This document shows, piece after piece, positions 56,678 through 64,000 of a stretch of 64,000 nt of DNA. Every line of letters starts with the position of its first letter. Position 1 is the stretch's first letter. The stretch lies in NCBI RefSeq assembly GCF_021401125.1, contig NZ_JACBFQ010000008.1, positions 186,001 through 250,000 on the forward strand, given 5' to 3'. The DNA comes from Xanthobacter sp. NM-59 (lineage in GTDB: Bacteria; Pseudomonadota; Alphaproteobacteria; Rhizobiales; Xanthobacteraceae). The translations under genes were made by a program, and so were the position numbers. The notes beneath the pieces were generated by a model. It made no database searches. It saw only the letters and a list, made by a program, of their open reading frames with translations, and was not told where the DNA came from.

Positions 56678-56693
56678 GTTAATCTAAAGTAAA
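56678..56693 (-). promoter_or_regulatory. CtrA-like box, gene-oriented, one mismatch
   Basis: On the minus strand it reads TTTACTTTAGATTAAC, which is TTTA-N7-TTAAC with one deviation. It sits about 65 bp upstream of the start, where a CtrA-activated promoter would place its -35 element. Confidence 0.4.
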
Positions 56694-56798
56694 AAGCCAA
56701 TTGCGATCTTTACCCGTCATTAAGGCGGCGGCCAGCGCACCCGCCGGGGTCAAATCCCGCAGCGCCTTCAAAAACAAGATGTTACGCGTCCGCGCAGC

Positions 56799-56826
56799 AA
56801 AAAGGGGAGGTCGGTGGACCTCCCCT
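56799..56826 (-). terminator. Rho-independent terminator of the alg-like operon
   Basis: On the minus strand AGGGGAGGTC-N4-GACCTCCCCT forms a perfect 10-bp stem followed by TTTTT. It lies 61 bp after the last gene (stop at 56887), separating that operon from the TPR gene. Confidence 0.92.
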
Positions 56827-56886
56827 CGAACGCGGCGGCACCCGGGTGGGGCCGCAAGGTTAAGAAAAAGTTTCCGGCCGGCGGCT

Positions 56887-57900
56887 CTATTTCGCCACGG
56901 CGGCCTGCATCCGGTCGCGGAACTGCTGCGAGGTCATGATGGAGGAGGCATCCCACTGGTCCGTGGCCTCGGGCGAGGAGTGGAAGGGCCCCTCATTGAA
57001 CTGCCACACCACCACCTGCGGCGGATTGCGGGCGAAGTCCGGGGCGCTCGCGAACTGCAGGAAGGTCACCCAGGGGCCGACATTGCCGGGGTTCCAGGTC
57101 AGCGCCACCGGCCGGTCGAGAGCGCTTGAAAGCTTCTGCGGGAAGCCGAGATAGGGTTGAACGAAGCTGTTGCCCACCACATGCACAGGCGCGCTGGCCG
57201 TATCCACCAGGCCGCCCTTCGCCTCGGGCTGGACGCGCACGGTGTAGAGGTCGGGCCCCACCTGCTTCTGCTGGTCGGGGGTGAGGAAGCGTTCGGCCAG
57301 GTCGCCCATATGGCGCTGGGTGACCCAGGAACCGAGCTTGTCGCCGCTGCCGGCAGCTCCTGCCAGCTTGACGCTGCTGGCCTTGATGGCCTGCGCGACA
57401 GCATCGGCGGCCGCTTCCGCGGACCACGCGCTCCAGTGATAGTCGGCCCGATAGAAGATGACCTGTTTGCCGGTCTGTACCGACTTCAGCGCCGGGCGCA
57501 GGTCCACGGTGTCGAGCCCGGCCTTCTTCAGCTCAGCCAGGATATAATCGTATTGGCCGGCCACCTCTGCGGAAATACGCGTGCCGTTGGGCAGCTTGTC
57601 CGTGTAGAAGCTGGCCTTCAGCGGCACCACGATGGGCATCAGCTTGATATTCTTGGCCGCAAGGGCGGTCTGGGTGTCCTTCAGCAGGCCGATGGTGCGG
57701 GCGATGCCGGCCTTGTCGAGCACGGTGAGGCTTTCCCAGCCCGGGAACAGCCAGCCGCCCTGGCCCTGGATGACGCCGTTCTGCGCCGCCGCGGGGAGGG
57801 TGGCGGCGGCGAGGCCCGCGGTGGCGAGGCTGACCGCCAGCGCGGCGCCGCGCAGCAGCTTCAAGGCGGTGCCCAGAGGTCGCGGGAAGGATTGCGTCAT
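56887..57900 (-). CDS. Alginate O-acetyltransferase-like SGNH protein (AlgX/AlgJ family), copy 2
   Basis: Secreted SGNH-fold protein of 337 residues. The signal peptide has core ALAVSLATAGLAAATL, with predicted cleavage after AAAQ near residue 40. VIQGQGGWLFPGWESL is the family's N-terminal block (GxDGWLF-type). The catalytic Asp153 and His155 occur in YRADYHWSAW, and the serine is Ser245 in VVGNSFVQPY. VVVWQFNEGPFH near the end matches the AlgX/J C-terminus. The ATG overlaps the upstream paralogue's stop. It is the last gene of the algF-algI-algJ-like operon. The role is transfer of acetyl groups to an exported polysaccharide, inferred from the family. Confidence 0.86.
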   Translation of the reverse strand: MTQSFPRPLGTALKLLRGAALAVSLATAGLAAATLPAAAQNGVIQGQGGWLFPGWESLTVLDKAGIARTIGLLKDTQTALAAKNIKLMPIVVPLKASFYTDKLPNGTRISAEVAGQYDYILAELKKAGLDTVDLRPALKSVQTGKQVIFYRADYHWSAWSAEAAADAVAQAIKASSVKLAGAAGSGDKLGSWVTQRHMGDLAERFLTPDQQKQVGPDLYTVRVQPEAKGGLVDTASAPVHVVGNSFVQPYLGFPQKLSSALDRPVALTWNPGNVGPWVTFLQFASAPDFARNPPQVVVWQFNEGPFHSSPEATDQWDASSIMTSQQFRDRMQAAVAK

Positions 57901-58973
57901 CTGTCGTCTCCCAGAAAGTTGCGTTCCGCCGGGGTCAGGGGCTGGGTCAGCACCCGCATGGGAAATTCCCAAACCACCAGCCGGGTTTGGTCCAGAAGGG
58001 CGGGCTCTTTGGTGAGGATGTCGAGCAGGGGCCCGGCAAAGCCGCCCCCGTCCTGGCTTTTCTGCGCCACCTCGCGGTCCAGCGCGTCCTGAAGATAGTC
58101 GAGAAAGCCCGAATTGCGGGAATAGGAGGAGCCCGCCAGCAGCACGGTGGGGGCGGGCACGTCATCGAGCAGGCCGCCGGAGCGGGTAAATTCGGTCGTC
58201 ACCTCCGGCTGGCGGTCCGGCGGCGGTCCGGACCAGGGCCAGGAGCGGGCGAGGCCGGCCAGACGCATCAGGTCGCCGATGCGATCCTTCGGCTCGCCCA
58301 CCACCACGCGGGCCGGCAGATCGCCGGGGCCAAGGCGGGCCACGACGTGCCGCGCCACGCGGTGGGCGGCGAAGGCGGCGCCATCGTCGTTCCAGTGGGT
58401 ATCGGTGCGCAGGAAGGCGCCGGAGGGCCAGTCGGCGGCGATATCCACCTGATCGAGACCCAGGCCGGTGCTTCTTTGCCGCCACGCGTCTGCGCGCGCG
58501 CGGGCCTGGTCGGACACGGGTAGGCCGCACAGGGTGGAGCGGGAAAGGTCCGCCTTGTCGGGCACCGGCAGCACCACCAGCGCCACCCCCTTCGCCTCAA
58601 CGGCGGCTTTGATCTTGGCGGCGAGCCGCAGCCGGTCCGCCAGGTGGGCCTCGCCGCTGCGGGTCTCCACCAGCTCCTCGGCGAGGAACAGCCAGCCGGG
58701 GCAGCCGGCCCGCACCTGCGGTCCCGCGTCGCCCAGCATGCGATAGGACAGGCCGGAGACCACATCCTCCAGCCCCGGCATGGTCGGCAGGGCGCTCACC
58801 ACCGTCTTGTCGATGGCGGCGGTGAGGGAGCCGTTCAGCACCGCGGTGACGCTCGCCTGTTCGGCAATGCGCCCGCCGGCGGGGCCGGCCATGTGGACCA
58901 CGACGAAGCCGAGCCCGACGAGCATCAGACCCAGGAAGGCGAGGGTGGCGAGGATGCGGGCAAGCCCTGTCAT
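57897..58973 (-). CDS. Alginate O-acetyltransferase-like SGNH protein (AlgJ/AlgX family), copy 1
   Basis: Membrane-anchored SGNH protein of 358 residues. An N-terminal helix (about 5-28, LARILATLAFLGLMLVGLGF) serves as anchor. CPGWLFLAEELVE is the family block. Asp191 and His193 lie in RTDTHWND, and the nucleophile Ser282 or Ser283 lies in LLAGSSYSRNSGF, matching the GTSYS motif of AlgJ. It follows algI by 15 bases and overlaps the next gene by four. Two different AlgJ/X-like proteins in tandem parallel the AlgJ plus AlgX pair of Pseudomonas alginate synthesis. Confidence 0.86.
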   Translation of the reverse strand: MTGLARILATLAFLGLMLVGLGFVVVHMAGPAGGRIAEQASVTAVLNGSLTAAIDKTVVSALPTMPGLEDVVSGLSYRMLGDAGPQVRAGCPGWLFLAEELVETRSGEAHLADRLRLAAKIKAAVEAKGVALVVLPVPDKADLSRSTLCGLPVSDQARARADAWRQRSTGLGLDQVDIAADWPSGAFLRTDTHWNDDGAAFAAHRVARHVVARLGPGDLPARVVVGEPKDRIGDLMRLAGLARSWPWSGPPPDRQPEVTTEFTRSGGLLDDVPAPTVLLAGSSYSRNSGFLDYLQDALDREVAQKSQDGGGFAGPLLDILTKEPALLDQTRLVVWEFPMRVLTQPLTPAERNFLGDDR

Positions 58974-58988
58974 GGTGGCGCTCCTGCC

Positions 58989-60374
58989 TCAGAACTGGAA
59001 GTAGAGGAAGGGCACCACGGTACGCCCTTGCAGCACCAGCAGCGCGAACAGGAACAGGGGCAGGGCGGCCCAGGCCCGCAAGGCGTGGCCCGGCTCGGGC
59101 GCGGCGGGATCGATGCGCAGCACCTTCGGCAGATAGACGAAGCCGACGCCGACCACGAGGGCGAGAATCTCCACCGGCCGCACTGCCGCGCCCATGGCGG
59201 GCGACAGGGTGAGGCCGTTCGCGCCCACAAGGCCCGAGAAGATGGTGGCGGCCTCCCCCCAGTTCTGCGCGCGGAACAGGGCCCAGCCCACCATCACGAA
59301 CAACAGGGTCAGCCCATGGCCGAGCAGTGGGCCGAGGGCGGGCAGGGAACGATGGGTCCACACCCGCCCGGCCATCAGGCCGAACCCGTGCCACAGGCCC
59401 CAGGCGAGGAAGGTCCAGCTCGCCCCATGCCACAGGCCGCCAAGACCCATGGTGATGACGAGGTTGGCGGAGGTGCGGGCGGTGGAGCCGCGATTTCCGC
59501 CAAGGGGAATATAGAGATAGTCGCGCAGCCAGCTGGACAGGGAGATGTGCCAGCGCCGCCAGAACTCGGACAGGGACGTGGACAGATAGGGATTGTCGAA
59601 GTTTTCCGGAAACTTCAGCCCCACCATCAGACCGAGGCCGATGGCCATGGCGCTGTAGCCGCAGAAATCGAAATAAAGCTGAAGGGTGTAGCCCGTCACG
59701 GCCAGCGCCACGTCCGCCGTGGTGGGGTGGGCGAGGGCGTAGCCGGCATCCACCAGGGGCGCCAGCGTGTCGGCGATCAGCACCTTCTGCGCGAAGCCGA
59801 GCATGAAGCGCTCGACGCCGAACATGAATTCCTCGCGCTGGAACGTGCGCGCCTTCAGCCGCTCGGCCACCCATTTGTAGCGCACCACCGGGCCGGCCAC
59901 GAGGTGGCCGAACATGGACTGGTAGGTGGCATAGTTCACGAAGGAGGGTTCGGCCGGCACCGTCGTGCGGTAGACGTCCATGGAATAGGAAATGGCGCCG
60001 AACACGAAGAAGCTGAGGCCGATGGGCAGCAGCACATCCTCCCAGCCCCAGACCGAGGCGGTGACGGCCTGCCCCGTGGCCACCAGCATGTTGGCGTATT
60101 TGAACCAGAGCAGGGACGCCAGCGGCCAGGCAATGCCCACCAGTAAAGCGTTCCGTCGCGCGGGCCCGGTGGCGCGGGCGATCCATAGCCCGGTCGCCCA
60201 CGACCAGATGGCGATGGACACGATGAGGGGCAGGAAATCTGCCCGCCACCAGGCATAGAACAGCCACGAGAAGGCCAGGATGGCGAGATTGCGCGCCGCC
60301 CCGGGGGTCAGCCCGTAGACGATGAGGAAGACCGGAAGGAACAGGAAGAGGAAGCTGTCGGAAGCAAAGACCAT
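58989..60374 (-). CDS. algI: MBOAT O-acyltransferase AlgI-like
   Basis: Polytopic membrane protein of 461 residues that passes acetyl groups across the inner membrane for polysaccharide O-acetylation. The N-terminus MVFASDSFLFLFLPVFLIVY is typical of AlgI/DltB-like MBOATs. Family blocks are LLPIGLSFFVFGAISYSMDV, LQLYFDFCGYSAMAIGLGLM and FWRRWHISLSSWLRDYLYIP. The catalytic histidine is His316 in GLGGLWHGASWTF, with His329 in a second WHG. ATG 60374 lies 8 bases after the algF stop. It is the key enzyme defining this operon as an acetylation module. Confidence 0.93.
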   Translation of the reverse strand: MVFASDSFLFLFLPVFLIVYGLTPGAARNLAILAFSWLFYAWWRADFLPLIVSIAIWSWATGLWIARATGPARRNALLVGIAWPLASLLWFKYANMLVATGQAVTASVWGWEDVLLPIGLSFFVFGAISYSMDVYRTTVPAEPSFVNYATYQSMFGHLVAGPVVRYKWVAERLKARTFQREEFMFGVERFMLGFAQKVLIADTLAPLVDAGYALAHPTTADVALAVTGYTLQLYFDFCGYSAMAIGLGLMVGLKFPENFDNPYLSTSLSEFWRRWHISLSSWLRDYLYIPLGGNRGSTARTSANLVITMGLGGLWHGASWTFLAWGLWHGFGLMAGRVWTHRSLPALGPLLGHGLTLLFVMVGWALFRAQNWGEAATIFSGLVGANGLTLSPAMGAAVRPVEILALVVGVGFVYLPKVLRIDPAAPEPGHALRAWAALPLFLFALLVLQGRTVVPFLYFQF

Positions 60375-60381
60375 GGCGCGG

Positions 60382-61047
60382 TCAGTTCGGTCCGCGATAG
60401 GGTTCGGTCTCGTCGCGCTGGCCCGCCAGCACCACGCCGGAAGGGCCGGGCACGAGGAACAGGCTGAAATGGTCGCCGGCCTTCAGGGGCGGCAGCTTCA
60501 GGCTCTCGGTCTTCATCTCGCCGCAGCGGCCGGCCAGGGTCGCCTCGATGGGGTTGATGGCGCGCTGCCGGGTCTCGTTGGTGGCCACGCCCTCGAACAC
60601 GGCTGGGCCATCCACCACGGCGACCGCGCCGGCGCAGCCCGGCACCAGATTGTAGAAGCGCAGCTGCGCCTTCAGGTCGTTGCGCCCCTCGACCGAATCG
60701 GGAATGAGCACGGCATTGCCGCCGGCCCCGATGATCACCGTGGAAAAGGCGTCGGCCGGCGGCGTCACCGTGCCCTTCACCGGCTTGCCGGAGAGGGTCA
60801 GGTTGAGCGGCGTGCCGCCTTTCACGATGCGATAGATGGTGGCCGGCTCACCCTGGGCGGCGGCGATGCCTGAGCCGGCGTCAAAGCCGATGAGGGCTCC
60901 GGAGCGCGAAAGGTCCACCACGCGCACATAGGCGGAGCCGGCCGGGGGCTTCGGCGCATAAAGCCGCGTGAGCTCCTGCGCGTGGGCGCCAGTGGCCACC
61001 GTTGCGACGGCAGCGAGGATTGCGGCGAAGGGACCTGATCTCCACAT
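60382..61047 (-). CDS. algF: AlgF-like periplasmic acetylation protein
   Basis: Periplasmic protein of 221 residues from ATG 61047. The signal peptide core FAAILAAVATVATG is followed by AHAQ. The mature start ELTRLYAPKPPAGSAYVRVVD matches AlgF (LYxPxPPxGSAFVRV); the quoted segment is residues 24-43. A second beta-rich half includes VVDGPAVFEGVA and ends HFSLFLVPG. In Pseudomonas AlgF works with AlgI and AlgJ in alginate acetylation. It is the first gene of this operon, so the promoter lies in the long gap upstream. Confidence 0.85.
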   Translation of the reverse strand: MWRSGPFAAILAAVATVATGAHAQELTRLYAPKPPAGSAYVRVVDLSRSGALIGFDAGSGIAAAQGEPATIYRIVKGGTPLNLTLSGKPVKGTVTPPADAFSTVIIGAGGNAVLIPDSVEGRNDLKAQLRFYNLVPGCAGAVAVVDGPAVFEGVATNETRQRAINPIEATLAGRCGEMKTESLKLPPLKAGDHFSLFLVPGPSGVVLAGQRDETEPYRGPN

Positions 61048-61989
61048 GGCGTGACCTGCAAGGATAGCCGATGGACGGAAACGGAATGAACCATGACTGT
61101 TAGGGGCGTCGCACGGCCAAGGCAACCACGCGCATCAGCTTGGAACCCTGGTTATGGTTACGGCTCGTGGCGGCAAATTGCCAGTTGCCCCGGCGCACAA
61201 TGTAGATGGTATGACCATAGGTCGCTAGCCGTCGTCAGTGCTCTTTTCGGGATCTGCGCCCCGTGAACAAGACGGCGGCCGCCTTTCGCCTGGCCGGCGC
61301 CGATGCTGCCTTGATGGCAGAGCGCGCGGGCCGCGTCGACCTATCGCACTGCCGTCTGAATCAAGGTTCATTGGGTGATTGGGTTGTGTGGCGGGACGTT
61401 ATCAACTCATTCCCGGCACATTGGGCGTGAGTAATATTAAGCTGCTTTTTGACCAGGCATTGTGGAGTTCGTGACTCTCTTCAGTGGTGCGCGCGGTAGG
61501 CGATGCAATGGCCGGCACCTGGTGGCGAGGCCGTGGAATTACCTGTCCCCTCAGGATCATATCCGTGCTTCCGAGCGCCGATTGTCCCTGTTCGTTGGAT
61601 TTCTATCGTCGTCTCGACAAATTTGAGGCCGGCACGACACCGCTCGAGGGAAGAGGCTGGACAGCGGTCACCGGTGGTCCCTCTCCGGTGCGCTTCCCCC
61701 GTCCGGGCTGCTGCGCGACCCTGAGCGCTGAACCTGTGAGCCTCATCATGCCCTCGGTCGCCGGATTGCCGGCGGGACGTGGCGCCCGGCTGTCCGTGCC
61801 GCGGGGAATTTTCCGGGCGCCGACGCGGCCATCAGCCTCTTGTCATGTCAGGCTTGGGCCCATGGAGGCGGTTGACGTTCCGGTCGATTGGACGGAAATA
61901 GGCGCAACGGGGGCTGCCGTTCAGCGGTGCACATTCCGGGGCGGCGATGCCTGCGCAGGGGAGGGATGGCGCCCCGTTGGGAGACCTTG
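61048..61989. other. Long intergenic region between divergent algF and the guanylyltransferase gene
   Basis: About 940 bp, less GC-rich than its neighbours, without a supportable gene. A frame at 61484-61990 plus is open for 168 codons but has no family features. An AT-rich patch at 61425-61455 (around TAATATTAAGC) could be a promoter. The length suggests complex control of both divergent polysaccharide units. Confidence 0.5.
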
Positions 61990-63417
61990 ATGACGGGCAC
62001 ACCCATCGTGCCGATCGTGATGGCGGGCGGAGCCGGGACGCGCCTTTGGCCGCTCTCTCGCGAAACGATGCCGAAACAGTTCATTCCGTTGCTCAGTGGC
62101 GGGCTCTCGACATTTCAGGCCACGCTGCTGCGTGTGCGTGATCCGCGCTTCACCTCGCCGATCGTCATTACCAACCATGAGTTTCGTTTCGTGGTGGCGG
62201 AGCAGATGCAGATGCTCCAGATCGAGGGTGACGTCGTCCTGGAGCCGGAGCGGCGAGACAGTGCCCCCGCCGTAGCCGTAGGGGCCCTGCTGGCGCAGGT
62301 GCGCGACCCGCATGCCGTGGGCCTCGCCCTGGCGGCCGATCACGTGGTGCAGGATGCTGAGCGGTTCCGCGAGGACTGCGTGGCGGCGAGCGCCATGGCC
62401 GCCGAAGGGTTCATCATGACCCTGGGCATCGTGCCGACCTCTCCGTCCACCGCCTATGGCTATATCGAGGTCGGCGAGGTTCTTGAGCTTGACGGTGTGG
62501 CAACCCGCAGCCACCGGCTGGCGCGCTTCGTCGAAAAGCCGGACCGCGCGACCGCACAGCGTTATTGCGCCGAGGGGCTGCTCTGGAACAGCGGCAATTT
62601 CGTCTTCTCCTTGGACACGATGCTTTCCGAGCTCGATGCGCTGGCACCTGAAGTGCTGGCTGGCGCCAGTGCCGCGGTTGTCGGGGCGAAGAGAGATCTC
62701 GACTTCTTGCGGCTCGACGCTGCCGGTTTCGAGCTGGCCCCGCGAATCTCCATTGACTACGCGGTGATGGAGAAAACCCGCCATGCGGGGGTCTTGGCCG
62801 CCCACTTCGACTGGTCGGACGTGGGAGCGTGGGACGCCATTTACGACTTGAAGGCCAAGGACGAGAACGACAACGTGCTCGAGGGCAATGTCCTAATGCT
62901 CGACAGCCGCGGTTCTCTGGTGCGGTCCGAGGAGATCCTGACCACGGTGATCGGCCTCAATGAGGTGGTCGTCGTCTCAACCCGTGACGCGGTTCTGGTG
63001 GCCAGCAAGTCTGAGGTGGCCAAGGTCAAGGACCTGGTGCAAGTGCTGAAGCGGTCCGAGCGGCGGGAGGCCGACCACCACCTGCGGATCCACAGGCCGT
63101 GGGGCTGGTATCAGAGGATCGACATCGGAACGCGTTTTCAAGTCAAGCGTCTCAGCGTGAAACCCGGTCGCAAGCTCAGCCTGCAAAAGCACTTCCATCG
63201 CGCGGAACACTGGGTGGTGGTCTCCGGGACGGCAGAGGTCACGCGAGATGGCGTTGTGTCCTATCTCCATGAAAATGAATCGGCGTATCTGCCAATCGGA
63301 TGCATTCATCGTTTGCACAACCCTGGAAAAATCGACCTTGAGCTGATCGAGGTCCAGGTGGGCAGCTATACCGGCGAAGACGACATCGTGCGGCTGGAGG
63401 ACGTTTACGCTCGTTGA
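61990..63417 (+). CDS. manC: Mannose-1-phosphate guanylyltransferase / mannose-6-phosphate isomerase
   Basis: Type II bifunctional enzyme of 475 residues making GDP-mannose. The nucleotidyltransferase signature is MAGGAGTRLWPLSRETMPKQ near residue 11. AADHVVQD, TAYGYIEVG and FVEKPDRATAQRY follow. The C-terminal cupin (about 370-460) begins RPWGWYQRID and has LSLQKHFHRAEHWVVVSGTA, the metal-binding phosphomannose isomerase motif. GDP-mannose could feed synthesis of the polymer acetylated by the neighbouring operon, but the gene is also used for LPS and colanic-type polymers. Start ATG 61990 precedes TGTPIVPIV. Confidence 0.93.
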   Translation: MTGTPIVPIVMAGGAGTRLWPLSRETMPKQFIPLLSGGLSTFQATLLRVRDPRFTSPIVITNHEFRFVVAEQMQMLQIEGDVVLEPERRDSAPAVAVGALLAQVRDPHAVGLALAADHVVQDAERFREDCVAASAMAAEGFIMTLGIVPTSPSTAYGYIEVGEVLELDGVATRSHRLARFVEKPDRATAQRYCAEGLLWNSGNFVFSLDTMLSELDALAPEVLAGASAAVVGAKRDLDFLRLDAAGFELAPRISIDYAVMEKTRHAGVLAAHFDWSDVGAWDAIYDLKAKDENDNVLEGNVLMLDSRGSLVRSEEILTTVIGLNEVVVVSTRDAVLVASKSEVAKVKDLVQVLKRSERREADHHLRIHRPWGWYQRIDIGTRFQVKRLSVKPGRKLSLQKHFHRAEHWVVVSGTAEVTRDGVVSYLHENESAYLPIGCIHRLHNPGKIDLELIEVQVGSYTGEDDIVRLEDVYAR

Positions 63418-64000
63418 CCCGAGCCCCTGCAAGAGCGCCGGATTTTGGCAGCGACCACCTGGGGAAGGCGGATGATGCAGGCCTCACGGTGCGCCGCGGG
63501 ACCGATCATCGGCACGAAAGAAGGCTCGGCCGACCAAGCTGCGCGCCGGGCGGATCGATGCTCAAGGATGTCGCAGCCGAGAATGGTGCTGCCCGATGGG
63601 AGCGTGGAGCTTGCCCCCGCGAGCGGGGTGCCGGCGAACGGCTTGCTGAGCACTCTGGGCCTTACCGCGGCGCCAGTCTTGACGAGACAAGGCCGCCGGA
63701 AGCGATGAAAACCGTGGCCGCCTTCGGCGCAACAATCATGCTGGAAACCACCGACGCCCGAGGCCATAAATCAACCAGCGGCCCCTTGCCTCAACCGGGC
63801 CCAAAATCGGGGTGCGTCAGGACCGCTTCGACGCAGCGGGGGAGAACGAGAGATTGCAAGTCCAATGCCCTAGATATCAATAAGGTGCGCAGGACCTGAA
63901 AACGCTCGCCGCTACCAATCGCCATCCTGCGGCATGGCCAACGGAGCGCCGCCACCAGAGATGGTGTTCGCCGGTCGACGCCGTGCCGATCGATGGCATG
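63418..64000. other. Terminal region without a supportable gene
   Basis: About 580 bp after manC. Frames of 80-160 codons occur on both strands but show no family motif, no clear ribosome-binding site and no consistent codon pattern. There is no obvious manC terminator. The region could be the upstream control region of the next gene beyond the window. Confidence 0.45.

Noticed and set aside
63414-63899. Open frame of 161 codons after manC
   Set aside because: No ribosome-binding site, no motif, and comparable open frames exist on the opposite strand.

Overview
This is a GC-rich chromosomal segment from an alphaproteobacterium. It is most likely in the Hyphomicrobiales, and the gene set resembles Xanthobacteraceae such as Azorhizobium or Xanthobacter; that genus-level placement is inference. 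The main evidence is the hemE-ppsR-maf-aroE-coaE-dnaQ-mnmE-mnmG-rsmG-parA-parB order, a MucR/Ros regulator, CtrA-type TTAA-N7-TTAAC boxes, clustered GANTC sites, and a fixL-fixJ-fixK-hemN oxygen-sensing locus. I see no rRNA, tRNA, CRISPR array, insertion sequence or phage gene. The window looks like core chromosome plus a few accessory modules.

Layout. 1-12 kb: haem genes hemJ (cut by the window edge) and hemE, then a hemE/ppsR intergenic region with the features of an alphaproteobacterial replication origin, then housekeeping genes leading into parAB. Two perfect parS sites lie near mnmG and rsmG, and a third parS core lies inside nadC. 12-19 kb: mucR, recR, a MarR-FUSC efflux pair with a dyad operator, a di-haem cytochrome c peroxidase and a second MarR. 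19-23.6 kb: the NAD de novo operon nadQ-nadA-nadB-nadC with two tandem operator palindromes. 23.7-29.8 kb: a four-gene signalling operon (hybrid kinase with three receivers, CheR, CheB, receiver-GGDEF). 30.2-37.3 kb: arsC-like gene, then a complete nine-gene N-type ATPase operon (atpDCQRBEFAG) closed by a strong terminator. 37.4-47.2 kb: MFS exporter, small lipoprotein, lysA, a GGDEF-EAL protein, a Pat-like acyl-CoA-synthetase/acetyltransferase fusion and a chemoreceptor. 47.4-52.8 kb: orphan receiver (FixT-like candidate), fixJ, fixL, a FixK-type regulator and hemN. 53-63.4 kb: a giant TPR/outer-membrane beta-barrel protein, two SGNH O-acetyltransferase-like proteins, an MBOAT AlgI, AlgF, and a mannose-1-phosphate guanylyltransferase. 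Together these look like an acetylated-exopolysaccharide module without its polymerase.

How the parts connect. The first 20 kb combine replication-initiation and segregation signals. The nad operon is probably self-limiting through NadQ. The fix locus couples oxygen sensing to anaerobic haem synthesis, and a perfect FixK/FNR box precedes the orphan receiver, which suggests feedback on FixL. CtrA-like boxes occur both at the putative origin and before the TPR/beta-barrel gene, so surface-polysaccharide export may be under cell-cycle control. All database-level assignments are made from motif recognition only; no searches were run.
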